A stretch of DNA of 16,386 bases from Melioribacteraceae bacterium (GTDB taxonomy: Bacteria; Bacteroidota; Ignavibacteria; Ignavibacteriales; Melioribacteraceae). This document shows positions 1 to 7,092 of this stretch, piece by piece. The translations under genes and the position numbers were made by a program. The stretch covers positions 1 to 16,386 of the forward strand of contig JAQICK010000253.1 in NCBI GenBank assembly GCA_027858595.1, in the 5' to 3' direction. Numbering within the stretch: position 1 is the stretch's first letter; each line of letters begins with the position of its first letter. Under the pieces are notes generated by a model. The model was not told the origin of the DNA. It saw only the letters and a program-made list of their open reading frames with translations, and did no database searches.

Positions 1-290
1 CCTGGTACTAATATGCTATCACTTTTATCAAAATCATATTCAATTAAATCTGTTTTGTTTTGTGGTTTGGCGTTTAAGAAAAATGCACCGTTGCCAGGTT
101 TATCCTGATTTTCAAATGGCTCATAACGATAATTGTAATAACCATTTTCATATGGATCTACAATATATTTCCAATTTCCGTTTAATGATTTTGATTCTCG
201 GTTATAAGCATTAATAATAAGGTTTTGCTGTGCAGATAAAACACTACTCAAAAGCACAATTACAGTTAAAATTAAAATATTAGATTTCAT
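1..290 (-). CDS. Glycoside hydrolase family 2 protein, N-terminal part (cut by window edge)
   Basis: The minus strand from the ATG at 290 is open to the left edge: 96 codons plus two bases, so the C-terminus is missing. Residues 1-20 form a signal peptide (short basic start, long hydrophobic core, then a likely cleavage around SAQQ), so the protein is exported. From about residue 36 it reads SLNGNWKYIVDPYENGYY, followed by YRYEPF, then KPQNKTDLIEYDFDKS and VPG. From family knowledge, this is how beta-glucuronidase/beta-galactosidase-type GH2 proteins of Bacteroidota begin: the jelly-roll sugar-binding domain before the catalytic barrel. The catalytic domain is outside the window, so the substrate cannot be told. 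No clear Shine-Dalgarno sequence precedes the start. It is divergent from the M16 peptidase gene. Assignment to GH2 is fairly secure; the exact activity is not. Confidence 0.72.
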   Translation of the reverse strand, partial: MKSNILILTVIVLLSSVLSAQQNLIINAYNRESKSLNGNWKYIVDPYENGYYNYRYEPFENQDKPGNGAFFLNAKPQNKTDLIEYDFDKSDSILVP

Positions 291-376
291 TTTTGTTGGC
301 CAGACTAATTTGAAAAAGTACTCCACAATGCATTATCATTGCATGTATATTGCAAACTTAAATAGAAAAGTATGAA

Positions 377-403
377 TTGACAAAACGACACTGTATATAA
401 ATA
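377..403 (+). promoter_or_regulatory. Possible promoter for the M16 peptidase gene
   Basis: An exact TTGACA lies at 377-382, and an A+T-rich stretch TATATAAATA at 394-403 could hold a -10 box. The spacing to TAAATA (398-403) is 15 bp, shorter than the ideal 17. It lies in the 221-bp gap between two divergent genes. The same gap has short palindromic pieces (ATGCA 328-332 with TGCAT 340-344, and TTGCAA 350-355) that could be an operator. This is weak evidence: Bacteroidota often use a different promoter consensus and the gap is A+T-rich throughout. Confidence 0.25.
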
Positions 404-479
404 GACTTTTCATTAATTGTTTTTGCAAACATTTATTAACTTGATACATCTAAAGAATACATTTTATATTAAATAAATT

Positions 480-496
480 AGGAGACAAAATAAATT
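480..496 (+). promoter_or_regulatory. Shine-Dalgarno site placed for an ATT start codon at 494
   Basis: AGGAGA at 480-485 is the only good ribosome binding site upstream of the M16 peptidase. It is 26 bases from the ATG at 512, too far to serve it, but 8 bases from the in-frame ATT at 494. A stop codon (TAA 491-493) sits directly before the ATT, so no other upstream start in this frame exists. Using ATT adds residues (M)RKTEI, giving the signal peptide the basic N-terminus it otherwise lacks. Confidence 0.5.
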
Positions 497-511
497 CGTA
501 AAACAGAAATA

Positions 512-3244
512 ATGTTATTTTTAACAATTTTTTCAGTTTCACTTTTTGCTTCAAACATTCCAAGCGAATTTAAGGAAGTTAAAAAACAGGGTGGAATTAC
601 GGAATATCAATTAGAAAAAAATGGTTTAACAGTTTTATTACTTGAAGATCATTCTGCACCAGTTCTTACTTTTATGGTTACATATAGAGTTGGTTCAAGA
701 AATGAAGTAACTGGAACAACCGGTGCCACACACATTCTAGAACATTTAATGTTCAAAGGCACTGAAAAATATAATAAAGCAAATGGTGGGCATATTGATG
801 CACAACTTGGAAATATTGGTGCACGATTAAATGCTACTACTTGGATGGATAGAACAAATTACTACGAATCAATACCAAGTAATTATCTTGAACTTGCCAT
901 TGATATAGAATCTGATAGAATGAGAAATTTATGGCTGAAAAAGGAAGATAAAGAATCAGAGATGACTGTAGTGCGAAATGAGTTCGAACGTGGGGAGAAT
1001 TCTCCATTTAGTGCACTTAACACTGAAGTTTGGGCAACTGCATTTCAAGCACATCCATATCACCATAATACAATTGGGTGGCGTTCGGATATTGAAAATG
1101 TTCCAATGGAAAAACTAAGAGCATTTTACGATACTTTTTACTGGCCAAACAATGCTACAGTTACAATTATTGGAGACTTTAAAACTGAATCAGCTTTGGA
1201 ATTAGTAAATAAATATTACGGTGAAATTACTACTTCACCAAATCCAATTCCACAACTTTACACTGTAGAACCAATACAACGAGGCGAAAGACGTACAATA
1301 GTTAGTCGTGCCGGCCAACTTGGAGTTGTTGGTGTTGCTCATAAAGTTCCCGAAGGTTCACACGTTGACACATACCCATTAGTTTTGTTGGATTATATTT
1401 TGTCAAATGGAAAAACAAGTAGATTCTATAAAGCTCTTGTAGATCAAGGAAAAGCTGTGAATGTATTCGATTTTTATGTGCCTTTGCACGATCCGTCAAT
1501 TTTTACTCCATATGTATTTTTATCACCAGGTGCTACACACAATGAAGTTGAAGAAATTATCCTTGCTGAAATTGAAAAAATTAAAACAGATGGAATTACT
1601 GAGGATGAGTTGCAGCGTGCAATTAGTCAAATTACAGCAGAAACTGCTTATGGTAGAGACGGTTCATTTTCTATCGCAAGTAAAATTAACGAAGCAATTG
1701 CAATGGGCGATTGGACTTTTTATGTAAATTATTTAGATAATCTGAAAAAAGTAACTACAGTCGATATTCAAGAAGTTGTAAAAAAATACTTTGTTAAAGA
1801 ACATAGAACTGTTGGATATTTTATTCCAAAAACTAGTGGTGGAAATAAGGCTGAAATGAAGCCATCATCTTGGTATGAAGACCAAACAAAAGGATATTAC
1901 AGAAGTGATGAAGCAAAAGAGAATTCAACAGTTGTGCCGAACCCAACAGTATTGCCTGTATCAAAAATATCGGATAACATAAAATCTTCCAAAGTTGCTG
2001 GAATAAAATTGCTTACAGCAAAAACTGGAGTTAAAGATGTTGTTACTTTTACTGGAAGTTTCGCTGCGGGCGATTCGTTTAGTCCAGAACACAACTCTGC
2101 AATTGCAGATTTAACTGGATATATGCTGGATAAAGGAACGGAGAAAAATGACAAATTTGCATTAGCCGAAAAACTTGAAAATCTTGGAGCGGAGCTTTCG
2201 TTTTCGGTTGGGACACATACTCTAGGATTTAATGGTAAGTGTTTATCGAAAGATGTGGATGAAGTTATTGGTTTGCTAGCAGAGCAACTTAGAACTCCAG
2301 CTTTTAGTCAAGAAGAATTTGAGAAGTTAAAACTTCAACGAAAAGGTAGTTTGCAAAGAATGCTGGAAGATACAAACACAAGGGCTTCTGAAAAAGCGGA
2401 TTCACTTTTGTTTCCTGTTGGGCATCCAAATCACGGCACTTCGATTCAAAAACTAATTGATGATGTTGATAAAGTAACTCGTGATGATGTCTTAAAATTC
2501 TATTCGAATTATTATGGGCCAAAATCTATGATTTTTGTTTTAGTTGGTGATTTAGATAATGCTAAAATAAATTCATCAGTTGAAAAATATTTTTCTGGAT
2601 GGAACGGCGGAGTTGACATTCCGCAAGTTGAAAAATCAAAACAAGTTACAGAAGGCGAAACTTTAATTGTTAAAATGAAGGAAAAAACTAGTGCTACATT
2701 GTATATAGCACAAACAACGGGGATTAAGAGAACGGACAAAGATTATACCGCATTGAGTATTGGCAACAGTATTTTTGGAATGGGTGGTTTTTCAGCTCGC
2801 TTAATGTCTATTGTACGTGATGACGAAGGATTAACTTACGGAATATACTCTGTGCTTAGTGATGATACTTATACCGACGGACAGTTTTACATTAGCGGAA
2901 CATTTTCACCAGACTTATTAGCACAAGGTTATAGTTCTACAATGCGTGAATTCAAGCGCTGGGTAAAGGATGGCGTTACAGAAAATGAACTTAAAGCGGC
3001 TAAAACTCGTGCAATAGGTAGCTACAAAGTAGGTCTTTCTACAACTCGTGGAATTGCAGGTAGATTGTTAAGCATTACTCAACGAGGATATGAGCCAAGT
3101 TACATGGATGAATACTCGGACCAAATTAATAATGTTACCTTGGAAGAAGTAAATGCTGCGATTAAAAAGTATATTAATCCAGATAAAGTGATTACTGTTG
3201 TTGCCGGTACAGTTACTGAAGAAAATTTGAAAAAGAAAGATTAA
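512..3244 (+). CDS. Exported M16 (pitrilysin/insulinase) family zinc metallopeptidase, two-domain form
   Basis: This protein should degrade peptides or short unfolded proteins in the cell envelope. Numbered from the ATG at 512 (910 aa), it has a signal peptide in the first ~14 residues (LFLTIFSVSLFAS). The inverted zinc motif HILEH is at residues 74-78, with a likely third zinc ligand at E157 in VVRNEFER. The C-terminal half (from about residue 490) is a second M16 repeat without HxxEH, as is usual for the partner domain. It keeps the Arg/Tyr pair, R769 and Y776 in RDDEGLTY, with the same seven-residue offset known from insulin-degrading enzyme. Length and layout match the fused, 900-residue exported M16 proteins common in Bacteroidota and relatives. 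The true start may be the ATT at 494, which is well placed behind AGGAGA. The gene stands alone: divergent from the GH2 gene and convergent with the MATE gene. Family assignment is very secure; substrates are unknown. Confidence 0.95.
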   Translation: MLFLTIFSVSLFASNIPSEFKEVKKQGGITEYQLEKNGLTVLLLEDHSAPVLTFMVTYRVGSRNEVTGTTGATHILEHLMFKGTEKYNKANGGHIDAQLGNIGARLNATTWMDRTNYYESIPSNYLELAIDIESDRMRNLWLKKEDKESEMTVVRNEFERGENSPFSALNTEVWATAFQAHPYHHNTIGWRSDIENVPMEKLRAFYDTFYWPNNATVTIIGDFKTESALELVNKYYGEITTSPNPIPQLYTVEPIQRGERRTIVSRAGQLGVVGVAHKVPEGSHVDTYPLVLLDYILSNGKTSRFYKALVDQGKAVNVFDFYVPLHDPSIFTPYVFLSPGATHNEVEEIILAEIEKIKTDGITEDELQRAISQITAETAYGRDGSFSIASKINEAIAMGDWTFYVNYLDNLKKVTTVDIQEVVKKYFVKEHRTVGYFIPKTSGGNKAEMKPSSWYEDQTKGYYRSDEAKENSTVVPNPTVLPVSKISDNIKSSKVAGIKLLTAKTGVKDVVTFTGSFAAGDSFSPEHNSAIADLTGYMLDKGTEKNDKFALAEKLENLGAELSFSVGTHTLGFNGKCLSKDVDEVIGLLAEQLRTPAFSQEEFEKLKLQRKGSLQRMLEDTNTRASEKADSLLFPVGHPNHGTSIQKLIDDVDKVTRDDVLKFYSNYYGPKSMIFVLVGDLDNAKINSSVEKYFSGWNGGVDIPQVEKSKQVTEGETLIVKMKEKTSATLYIAQTTGIKRTDKDYTALSIGNSIFGMGGFSARLMSIVRDDEGLTYGIYSVLSDDTYTDGQFYISGTFSPDLLAQGYSSTMREFKRWVKDGVTENELKAAKTRAIGSYKVGLSTTRGIAGRLLSITQRGYEPSYMDEYSDQINNVTLEEVNAAIKKYINPDKVITVVAGTVTEENLKKKD

Positions 3245-3271
3245 ACTGAGACTTTCTCAAAAGTTAGCAAG

Positions 3272-3343
3272 GTCATTCTGAGGAGCGGAGCGACGTGAGA
3301 ATCTTGTGGAAAAACAAGATTTCTCACATTCGTTCGAAATGAC
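3272..3343. repeat. Dispersed palindromic repeat, copy 1 (GTCATT...AATGAC)
   Basis: An imperfect inverted repeat fills most of the gap between the convergent M16 and MATE genes. The left arm runs 3272-3307 and the right arm 3314-3343, with the loop GGAAAA. The arms share GTCATT at the ends, TGAGAA in the middle and CTTGT beside the loop, with a 6-base insertion (GGAGCG-like) in the left arm. The right arm, reverse complemented, matches 24 of 25 bases of copy 2 at 5834-5858. It may terminate transcription from both sides, though no run of T follows it on either strand. Confidence 0.85.
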
Positions 3344-3358
3344 AACTACTATAAATGT

Positions 3359-4696
3359 CTAATCAAACTCAGTATTTCTCAAGTACCTATGGACTCTTAA
3401 AATAAACAATATTGCTGCAAGAGATAATCCTACAACCAGACTAACCCAAATGCCTTCTGCTCCAAACTCAAAAGTAAAGCCCAGTAAATACGCTACTGGA
3501 AGACCAATAACCCAAAAAGCAAAAAATGTAATTACCATTGTAATGTTTACGTCAGTTAAACCGCGTAAAATTCCTACACCGACAATTTGAAGTCCATCAA
3601 CCACTTGAAAAAATGAAGCTATAACAATAAGGGATGCAGCAATTTCAATAACTTCAACATCATTAATGTATAACGTTGGAAGAAAGTCGCGGAATAGAAA
3701 AAACATCAGTCCGAAAAATCCCATTGTTAAAGCAATGATGCCAAGAGCAGAATATCCAGCTCGTTTAATTCCAACTAAATCACGTTTGCCAAGATAATTA
3801 CCAACACGGATGGTTGCTGCAATTGAAGTTCCTATTCCAACCATGAATGTAATTGAAGCAAGATTGATTGCAATTTGATGTGCTGCTAATTCGTTTGTCC
3901 CAATCCAGCCAACCATGATTGCAGCAAATACGAAACCGCTAATTTCAAAGAACATTTGGAAACCTGCAGGAATTCCAATACTAATAATCTTTTTAATAAC
4001 AGGCCAATTAATACTTTTAAATTTTAATGAAGGGTCAAACTCTTGAAAAGATTTTGCATTTCGGATGTAAAGAAAAATTGCAACAGCTATGAAAACTCTT
4101 GTTAATAGAGATGAATATCCGGCACCATCCAATTCCAACCTAGGGAAACCAAGATTACCAAAAATTAGAACCCAGTTTCCAAAAACATTTACAATGTTTG
4201 AGACTATTAATATATACATAGGTGGTTTTGTAATAGACAATCCTTCAGAAAATTGTTTATAAGTTTGAAAAAGCATAAACGGAATAATGGAAAGATTTAG
4301 AATTATAAGATATGATTTTGCCTGTTCGGCAACTTCAATTGGCTGATCCAAATAATAAACAATATCTGAAAAAAAGTAGATTGGTATTACTAGCAGAAAC
4401 GAAAACAGAAGATTAACAAGTAAACCTTGGCGTAGGATAATTCCGCATTCATCATGTTTCTCGGAGCCTTTTACAATTGCAACGAGTGGAGTAAGTGCAA
4501 CACTCATCCCGATTCCAAGAACCAAAATCAATAAAATTAATCCATTAACCAGTGCAGATGCAGCAAGTGGAACTGCTCCGAGTCTTCCAACCATAAGGCT
4601 ATCTACAACTCCAAGCATCATATGTCCCAACTGACCTATTACTAATGGATATGCAAGTTTTAGTGTTTCTTTGATATGAAATTTATAGCTATTCAT
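3359..4696 (-). CDS. MATE family multidrug/cation efflux transporter (NorM-type)
   Basis: This is an inner-membrane antiporter of the multidrug and toxic compound extrusion family. It should export drugs or metabolites using a Na+ or H+ gradient. The protein is 445 aa, the usual length, and almost wholly hydrophobic, consistent with 12 membrane segments in two six-helix halves. The first half carries the family hallmark around residues 17-41 (PLVIGQLGHMMLGVVDSLMV followed by GRLGA), with an acidic D32 where NorM proteins have a functional Asp. The second half starts around residue 240 with GIPAGFQMFFEISGF, with E251 at the position of another conserved acidic residue, followed by the ELAAHQIA motif at 269-276. 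It ends with TAG 15 bases past palindromic repeat copy 1. No good ribosome binding site is seen before the ATG. It is divergent from the DA1-like gene with a 144-bp gap. The family is secure; substrate and coupling ion are not visible. Confidence 0.94.
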   Translation of the reverse strand: MNSYKFHIKETLKLAYPLVIGQLGHMMLGVVDSLMVGRLGAVPLAASALVNGLILLILVLGIGMSVALTPLVAIVKGSEKHDECGIILRQGLLVNLLFSFLLVIPIYFFSDIVYYLDQPIEVAEQAKSYLIILNLSIIPFMLFQTYKQFSEGLSITKPPMYILIVSNIVNVFGNWVLIFGNLGFPRLELDGAGYSSLLTRVFIAVAIFLYIRNAKSFQEFDPSLKFKSINWPVIKKIISIGIPAGFQMFFEISGFVFAAIMVGWIGTNELAAHQIAINLASITFMVGIGTSIAATIRVGNYLGKRDLVGIKRAGYSALGIIALTMGFFGLMFFLFRDFLPTLYINDVEVIEIAASLIVIASFFQVVDGLQIVGVGILRGLTDVNITMVITFFAFWVIGLPVAYLLGFTFEFGAEGIWVSLVVGLSLAAILFILRVHRYLRNTEFD

Positions 4697-4761
4697 AAAT
4701 TGGTTTTATTATTATTTTAATGTTACACTTTACTAAGAAAAAGAAAATACTAAGATAGTAA

Positions 4762-4812
4762 TATTCGCATTGAGGCAAACTACAATAAATGCAAGCCTCT
4801 AGTAAGCGAATA
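4762..4812. promoter_or_regulatory. Stem-loop in the MATE/DA1-like divergent gap
   Basis: Two nested inverted repeats are seen: TATTCGC (4762-4768) pairs with GCGAATA (4806-4812), and inside it GAGGC (4772-4776) pairs with GCCTC (4795-4799), with small internal loops between. It ends 28 bases before the DA1-like start codon, so it may fold in that gene's 5' leader or act as a protein-binding site between the divergent promoters. No known riboswitch class is recognised. Confidence 0.4.
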
Positions 4813-4840
4813 AAACCAAATTTGGAAATATGACACTAAA

Positions 4841-5806
4841 ATGAAATTATTTAATAAAACATATCTCATATTATTTCTCTTTATTGTTTCAACATCAATA
4901 GGGCAGGAGGTAAAATGTAATTTTTGCGGAGAAAATATTGTAGGTGAATATATTGTTGTTGATGGTAACGCTTATCATCAAAATCATTTTAAGTGTGCAA
5001 ATTGTAATAAGCCAATAAACGGAGACTATGCTTCAAAAGATGGCAAATATTATGATAAAGAATGCAATTCAAATTTGTTTTCGTTGAAATGTTCAATTTG
5101 CAACGAGCCGATAAATGGTGAATATTTAATTGACGACCATGGACTGAAATATCACAAGTATCACGAAGCTGAATTAAAAAGGTGTGATAATTGCAATAGA
5201 TTAATTTCGAACAAGACTACACTAGGTGGTATTGTATATAACGATGGTAGAAACATCTGCAATATTTGTAATAATAAAAAACTGAATTTCTACAAAGGAT
5301 ATAAACAGTCATTTAATCAGGTAGTTAGCAGATTAAATAATTATGGATTAAGATTTGATGAATCAACAATCAAATTAAAAATTGTTGATTTGAACAAGCT
5401 TCAGAAAATTTCTGGTATTAGATATTCGAAAAACATCAGAGGATTTACATATACTAATATTAAAACTATTGGAACCAATAAGACATTTGAGCATACGGTA
5501 TATGTGCTAAATGGAATTCCGCCTAAGTATGCTGAATCGACAATTGCTCACGAGTTAATGCACGTTTGGATAAGTGAGAACATTGAACACAAGTTAGACC
5601 AACATCTAGAAGAGGGGAGTTGTAACTATATTTCGTACACATATTTAAAATCAGATTATTCAGACGATGCAAAAGAAATAGTAAGACAACTCCATAGTAA
5701 TCCAGATAAAATTTATGGAGATGGATATAGAAAAGTTTATGATAGATTTATAGGGCGAGATTTTAATTTATTTTTAGATTATTTGAGAAAGAATAAAAAG
5801 ATTTAA
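4841..5806 (+). CDS. Exported DA1-like protein: LIM and LIM-like zinc fingers plus HELMH metallopeptidase
   Basis: The 321-aa protein has a signal peptide (residues 1-22, ending STSIGQ) and two zinc-finger modules. LIM 1 has C26, C29, H46, H49, C52, C55, D72 and C75. The LIM-like second module has C84, C87, H105, H108, C115, C118, C140 and C143, with a stretched H108-C115 gap. After a ~85-residue linker comes the peptidase part: HELMH at 237-241 (zinc ligands H237 and H241, catalytic E238), followed by HLEEGSCNYISY at 255-266, where an EEG glutamate should be the third ligand. The C-terminus keeps IYGDGYR at 291-297. From my knowledge of plant DA1/DAR proteins, this is their whole layout and order: LIM, LIM-like, HEMMHAW, VEEGICQ, VYGDGFR. 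Also shared is the NDGRNIC block at 134-140. The plant N-terminal ubiquitin-interacting motifs are absent and a secretion signal takes their place. Plant DA1 is a ubiquitin-activated peptidase that limits organ growth; the bacterial target is unknown. The gene stands alone. The start is the only ATG giving a signal peptide; a weak GGAAA lies 12 bases upstream. Confidence 0.85.
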   Translation: MKLFNKTYLILFLFIVSTSIGQEVKCNFCGENIVGEYIVVDGNAYHQNHFKCANCNKPINGDYASKDGKYYDKECNSNLFSLKCSICNEPINGEYLIDDHGLKYHKYHEAELKRCDNCNRLISNKTTLGGIVYNDGRNICNICNNKKLNFYKGYKQSFNQVVSRLNNYGLRFDESTIKLKIVDLNKLQKISGIRYSKNIRGFTYTNIKTIGTNKTFEHTVYVLNGIPPKYAESTIAHELMHVWISENIEHKLDQHLEEGSCNYISYTYLKSDYSDDAKEIVRQLHSNPDKIYGDGYRKVYDRFIGRDFNLFLDYLRKNKKI

Positions 5807-5833
5807 TTTGATTTCAGCATCAAATTACTTTAT

Positions 5834-5922
5834 GTCATTTCGAACGTATGTGAGAAATGTTTTGAATTTCTCTTCTGATAAAAAGTATCGTAATTTCCCA
5901 ATGGATTCTGTGAAGAAATGAC
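5834..5922. repeat. Dispersed palindromic repeat, copy 2 (GTCATT...AATGAC)
   Basis: This lies between the convergent DA1-like and Yip1 genes. It opens with GTCATTTCGAACGTATGTGA (5834-5853) and closes with GAAGAAATGAC (5912-5922). Its left 25 bases differ from the reverse-complemented right arm of copy 1 at a single position, so the two are clearly related. Pairing between its own two arms is poorer than in copies 1 and 3: the outer GTCATTTC/GAAATGAC holds and the inside has decayed. Confidence 0.7.
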
Positions 5923-5973
5923 AATACATTTTAAGAACTTCAAAAATATAATTTTTAACTTTCTGAATATTTT

Positions 5974-6009
5974 TTATGTAGTGAACGAAAATCTTCGTTC
6001 ACTACATAA
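5974..6009. terminator. Perfect 16-bp hairpin between convergent genes
   Basis: The left arm TTATGTAGTGAACGAA (5974-5989) and the right arm TTCGTTCACTACATAA (5994-6009) pair without a mismatch around the loop AATC. It begins nine bases beyond the Yip1 stop codon and sits downstream of the DA1-like gene, the place for a terminator of either. On the minus transcript it is followed by an A run, not U, so it is not a textbook intrinsic terminator. It could protect 3' ends or be a small mobile palindrome. Confidence 0.6.
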
Positions 6010-6018
6010 GGCTAAAAA

Positions 6019-6843
6019 TTACTGATTCAAAAAACTTAATAATGGAAATGCGTTGCCAAGGTAGAAGAACAATAGACTGAAACCTAACCACAAACCAATA
6101 ACCATTCCAACATATTTAGTTGTCTCCTCTGACTTAAACATTTTTGCTAAAGCAATACCAACAACTACATAGAACCAGATTGAAAACAGATCAAGTTTGC
6201 TTAATAAAAATCCTACAAATTCGGTTTTATCCAAATCTAAAAACGTTGCAACGCTTAAATCAGTAGCCATTTTATTCATTAACATTGCAACAATAACTAC
6301 AAGAATTGATTGAACAGATGCGATATAAAATGGCAATCCATAACCTACCATTGCATTGCTAAAGGTTCCATCGCCTTTAAGAATAAGCCGAATTACACCA
6401 TAATAAAATCCACTCATAATAAAGAAAACGATAAATGAGAAAATAACAATTCCAACTATTTGAGGAATTAACATTTCAATTCCACTACCCTCCATTCTTT
6501 CTCTTATTGCTTCAATTTGAGTATCTGCTTGTTCTTGGGTCATTGCTCCAGAATTCACATACTCAGAAAAACTTTTTTCCATTGCTTCTGTCTGCTTTTC
6601 TATCATTTGGAATTTTATTTGAGGATTACTTTGCATAATAATAGTAGATAGGGATATAACAACAATGAAAATAAGTAACGGAATTAACCAATCAATCACC
6701 TTAGTTTGAGCTTGGGCAATTTTTGTAAACGTATTTGCAGGTTCGGAGAATAAACCAACCAATTTATCAGAATGGTTAAACTCAAATTCTTCCTCCTCTA
6801 ATAACTCTTCGTCGTTTAATTTGTTGTCATCTAAATCTTCCAT
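6019..6843 (-). CDS. Yip1-family integral membrane protein
   Basis: This 274-aa protein begins with a very acidic cytoplasmic tail (residues 1-25, runs of D and E). The bacterial Yip1-domain opening follows: LVGLFSEPANTFTKIAQAQ, then IDWLIPLL at 50-57. Hydrophobic segments fall near 50-70, 125-155, 170-190, 220-237 and 243-263, so about five membrane passes. A polar Gln/Glu-rich stretch lies at 75-120, between segments one and two. Family members are membrane proteins of poorly known role; in eukaryotes Yip1 proteins work in vesicle traffic, but that function should not be carried over. The frame stays open for 35 more codons upstream (to 6948). I place the start at 6843 because AGGAGG lies four bases before it and the acidic tail begins there. 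It is divergent from tnaA and convergent with the DA1-like gene. Confidence 0.8.
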   Translation of the reverse strand: MEDLDDNKLNDEELLEEEEFEFNHSDKLVGLFSEPANTFTKIAQAQTKVIDWLIPLLIFIVVISLSTIIMQSNPQIKFQMIEKQTEAMEKSFSEYVNSGAMTQEQADTQIEAIRERMEGSGIEMLIPQIVGIVIFSFIVFFIMSGFYYGVIRLILKGDGTFSNAMVGYGLPFYIASVQSILVVIVAMLMNKMATDLSVATFLDLDKTEFVGFLLSKLDLFSIWFYVVVGIALAKMFKSEETTKYVGMVIGLWLGFSLLFFYLGNAFPLLSFLNQ

Positions 6844-6846
6844 TAT

Positions 6847-6853
6847 TCCTCCT
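6847..6853 (-). promoter_or_regulatory. Strong ribosome binding site fixing the Yip1 start
   Basis: On the minus strand AGGAGGA is followed by ATA and then ATG at 6843. This is one of the best Shine-Dalgarno matches in the window, and it argues against the longer reading frame that begins at 6948. Confidence 0.8.
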
Positions 6854-7017
6854 GTTTGTTGAGTAGTATCTTTTGGATTTGTAATATTTAAAATAACATT
6901 TCTTATTAAAGAATTAAAGTAAAATTTAGAAATCATTTTATAGTACAAAACAATAGCTGAATGAGACTTGAGGCAAGAATATTAGATTCTATTGTGGAAT
7001 TAAAAGGATTTGAAATT

Positions 7018-7092
7018 ATGAATGTTGAATTTGGTTATTCAATCAATTATGTTGCTTGTAAAATTTGGAGAAAATATGAAGACCATAATTGA
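7018..7092 (+). CDS. Possible 24-codon leader ORF overlapping the start of tnaA
   Basis: An ATG at 7018 follows AAAGGA (7003-7008) by nine bases and opens a 24-codon frame ending at TGA 7090-7092, which overlaps the first 17 bases of tnaA in another frame. The same frame also has an ATG at 6961, without a binding site, which would give 43 aa. The peptide starts MNVEFGYSIN and ends KIWRKYEDHN. Its only Trp codon (7066-7068) overlaps the tnaA ribosome binding site (GGAGA 7067-7071). From established knowledge, proteobacterial tnaA is controlled by TnaC, a 24-residue leader peptide with an essential Trp. Length, position and Trp are suggestive, but the key TnaC spacing and final Pro are absent and no spacer region lies between the two. 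It could be chance or a coupling ORF. Confidence 0.3.
   Translation: MNVEFGYSINYVACKIWRKYEDHN

Noticed and set aside
1302..2739. Several 65-88 codon frames inside the M16 gene, on both strands
   Set aside because: They are alternate-frame shadows of a clearly coding gene, without binding sites or recognisable protein features.
6844..6948. N-terminal extension of the Yip1 protein from an ATG at 6948
   Set aside because: The AGGAGG at 6848-6853 serves ATG 6843; the extra residues have no family resemblance, and the extension would occupy the divergent promoter gap.
7022..7075. Longer tnaA starting upstream at 7022
   Set aside because: The added residues are unlike the start of any tryptophanase, and GGAGA sits properly before ATG 7076.
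7018..7092. A true TnaC orthologue
   Set aside because: The Trp-to-Asp spacing and final Pro of TnaC are missing and there is no spacer before tnaA; kept only as a possible functional analogue.
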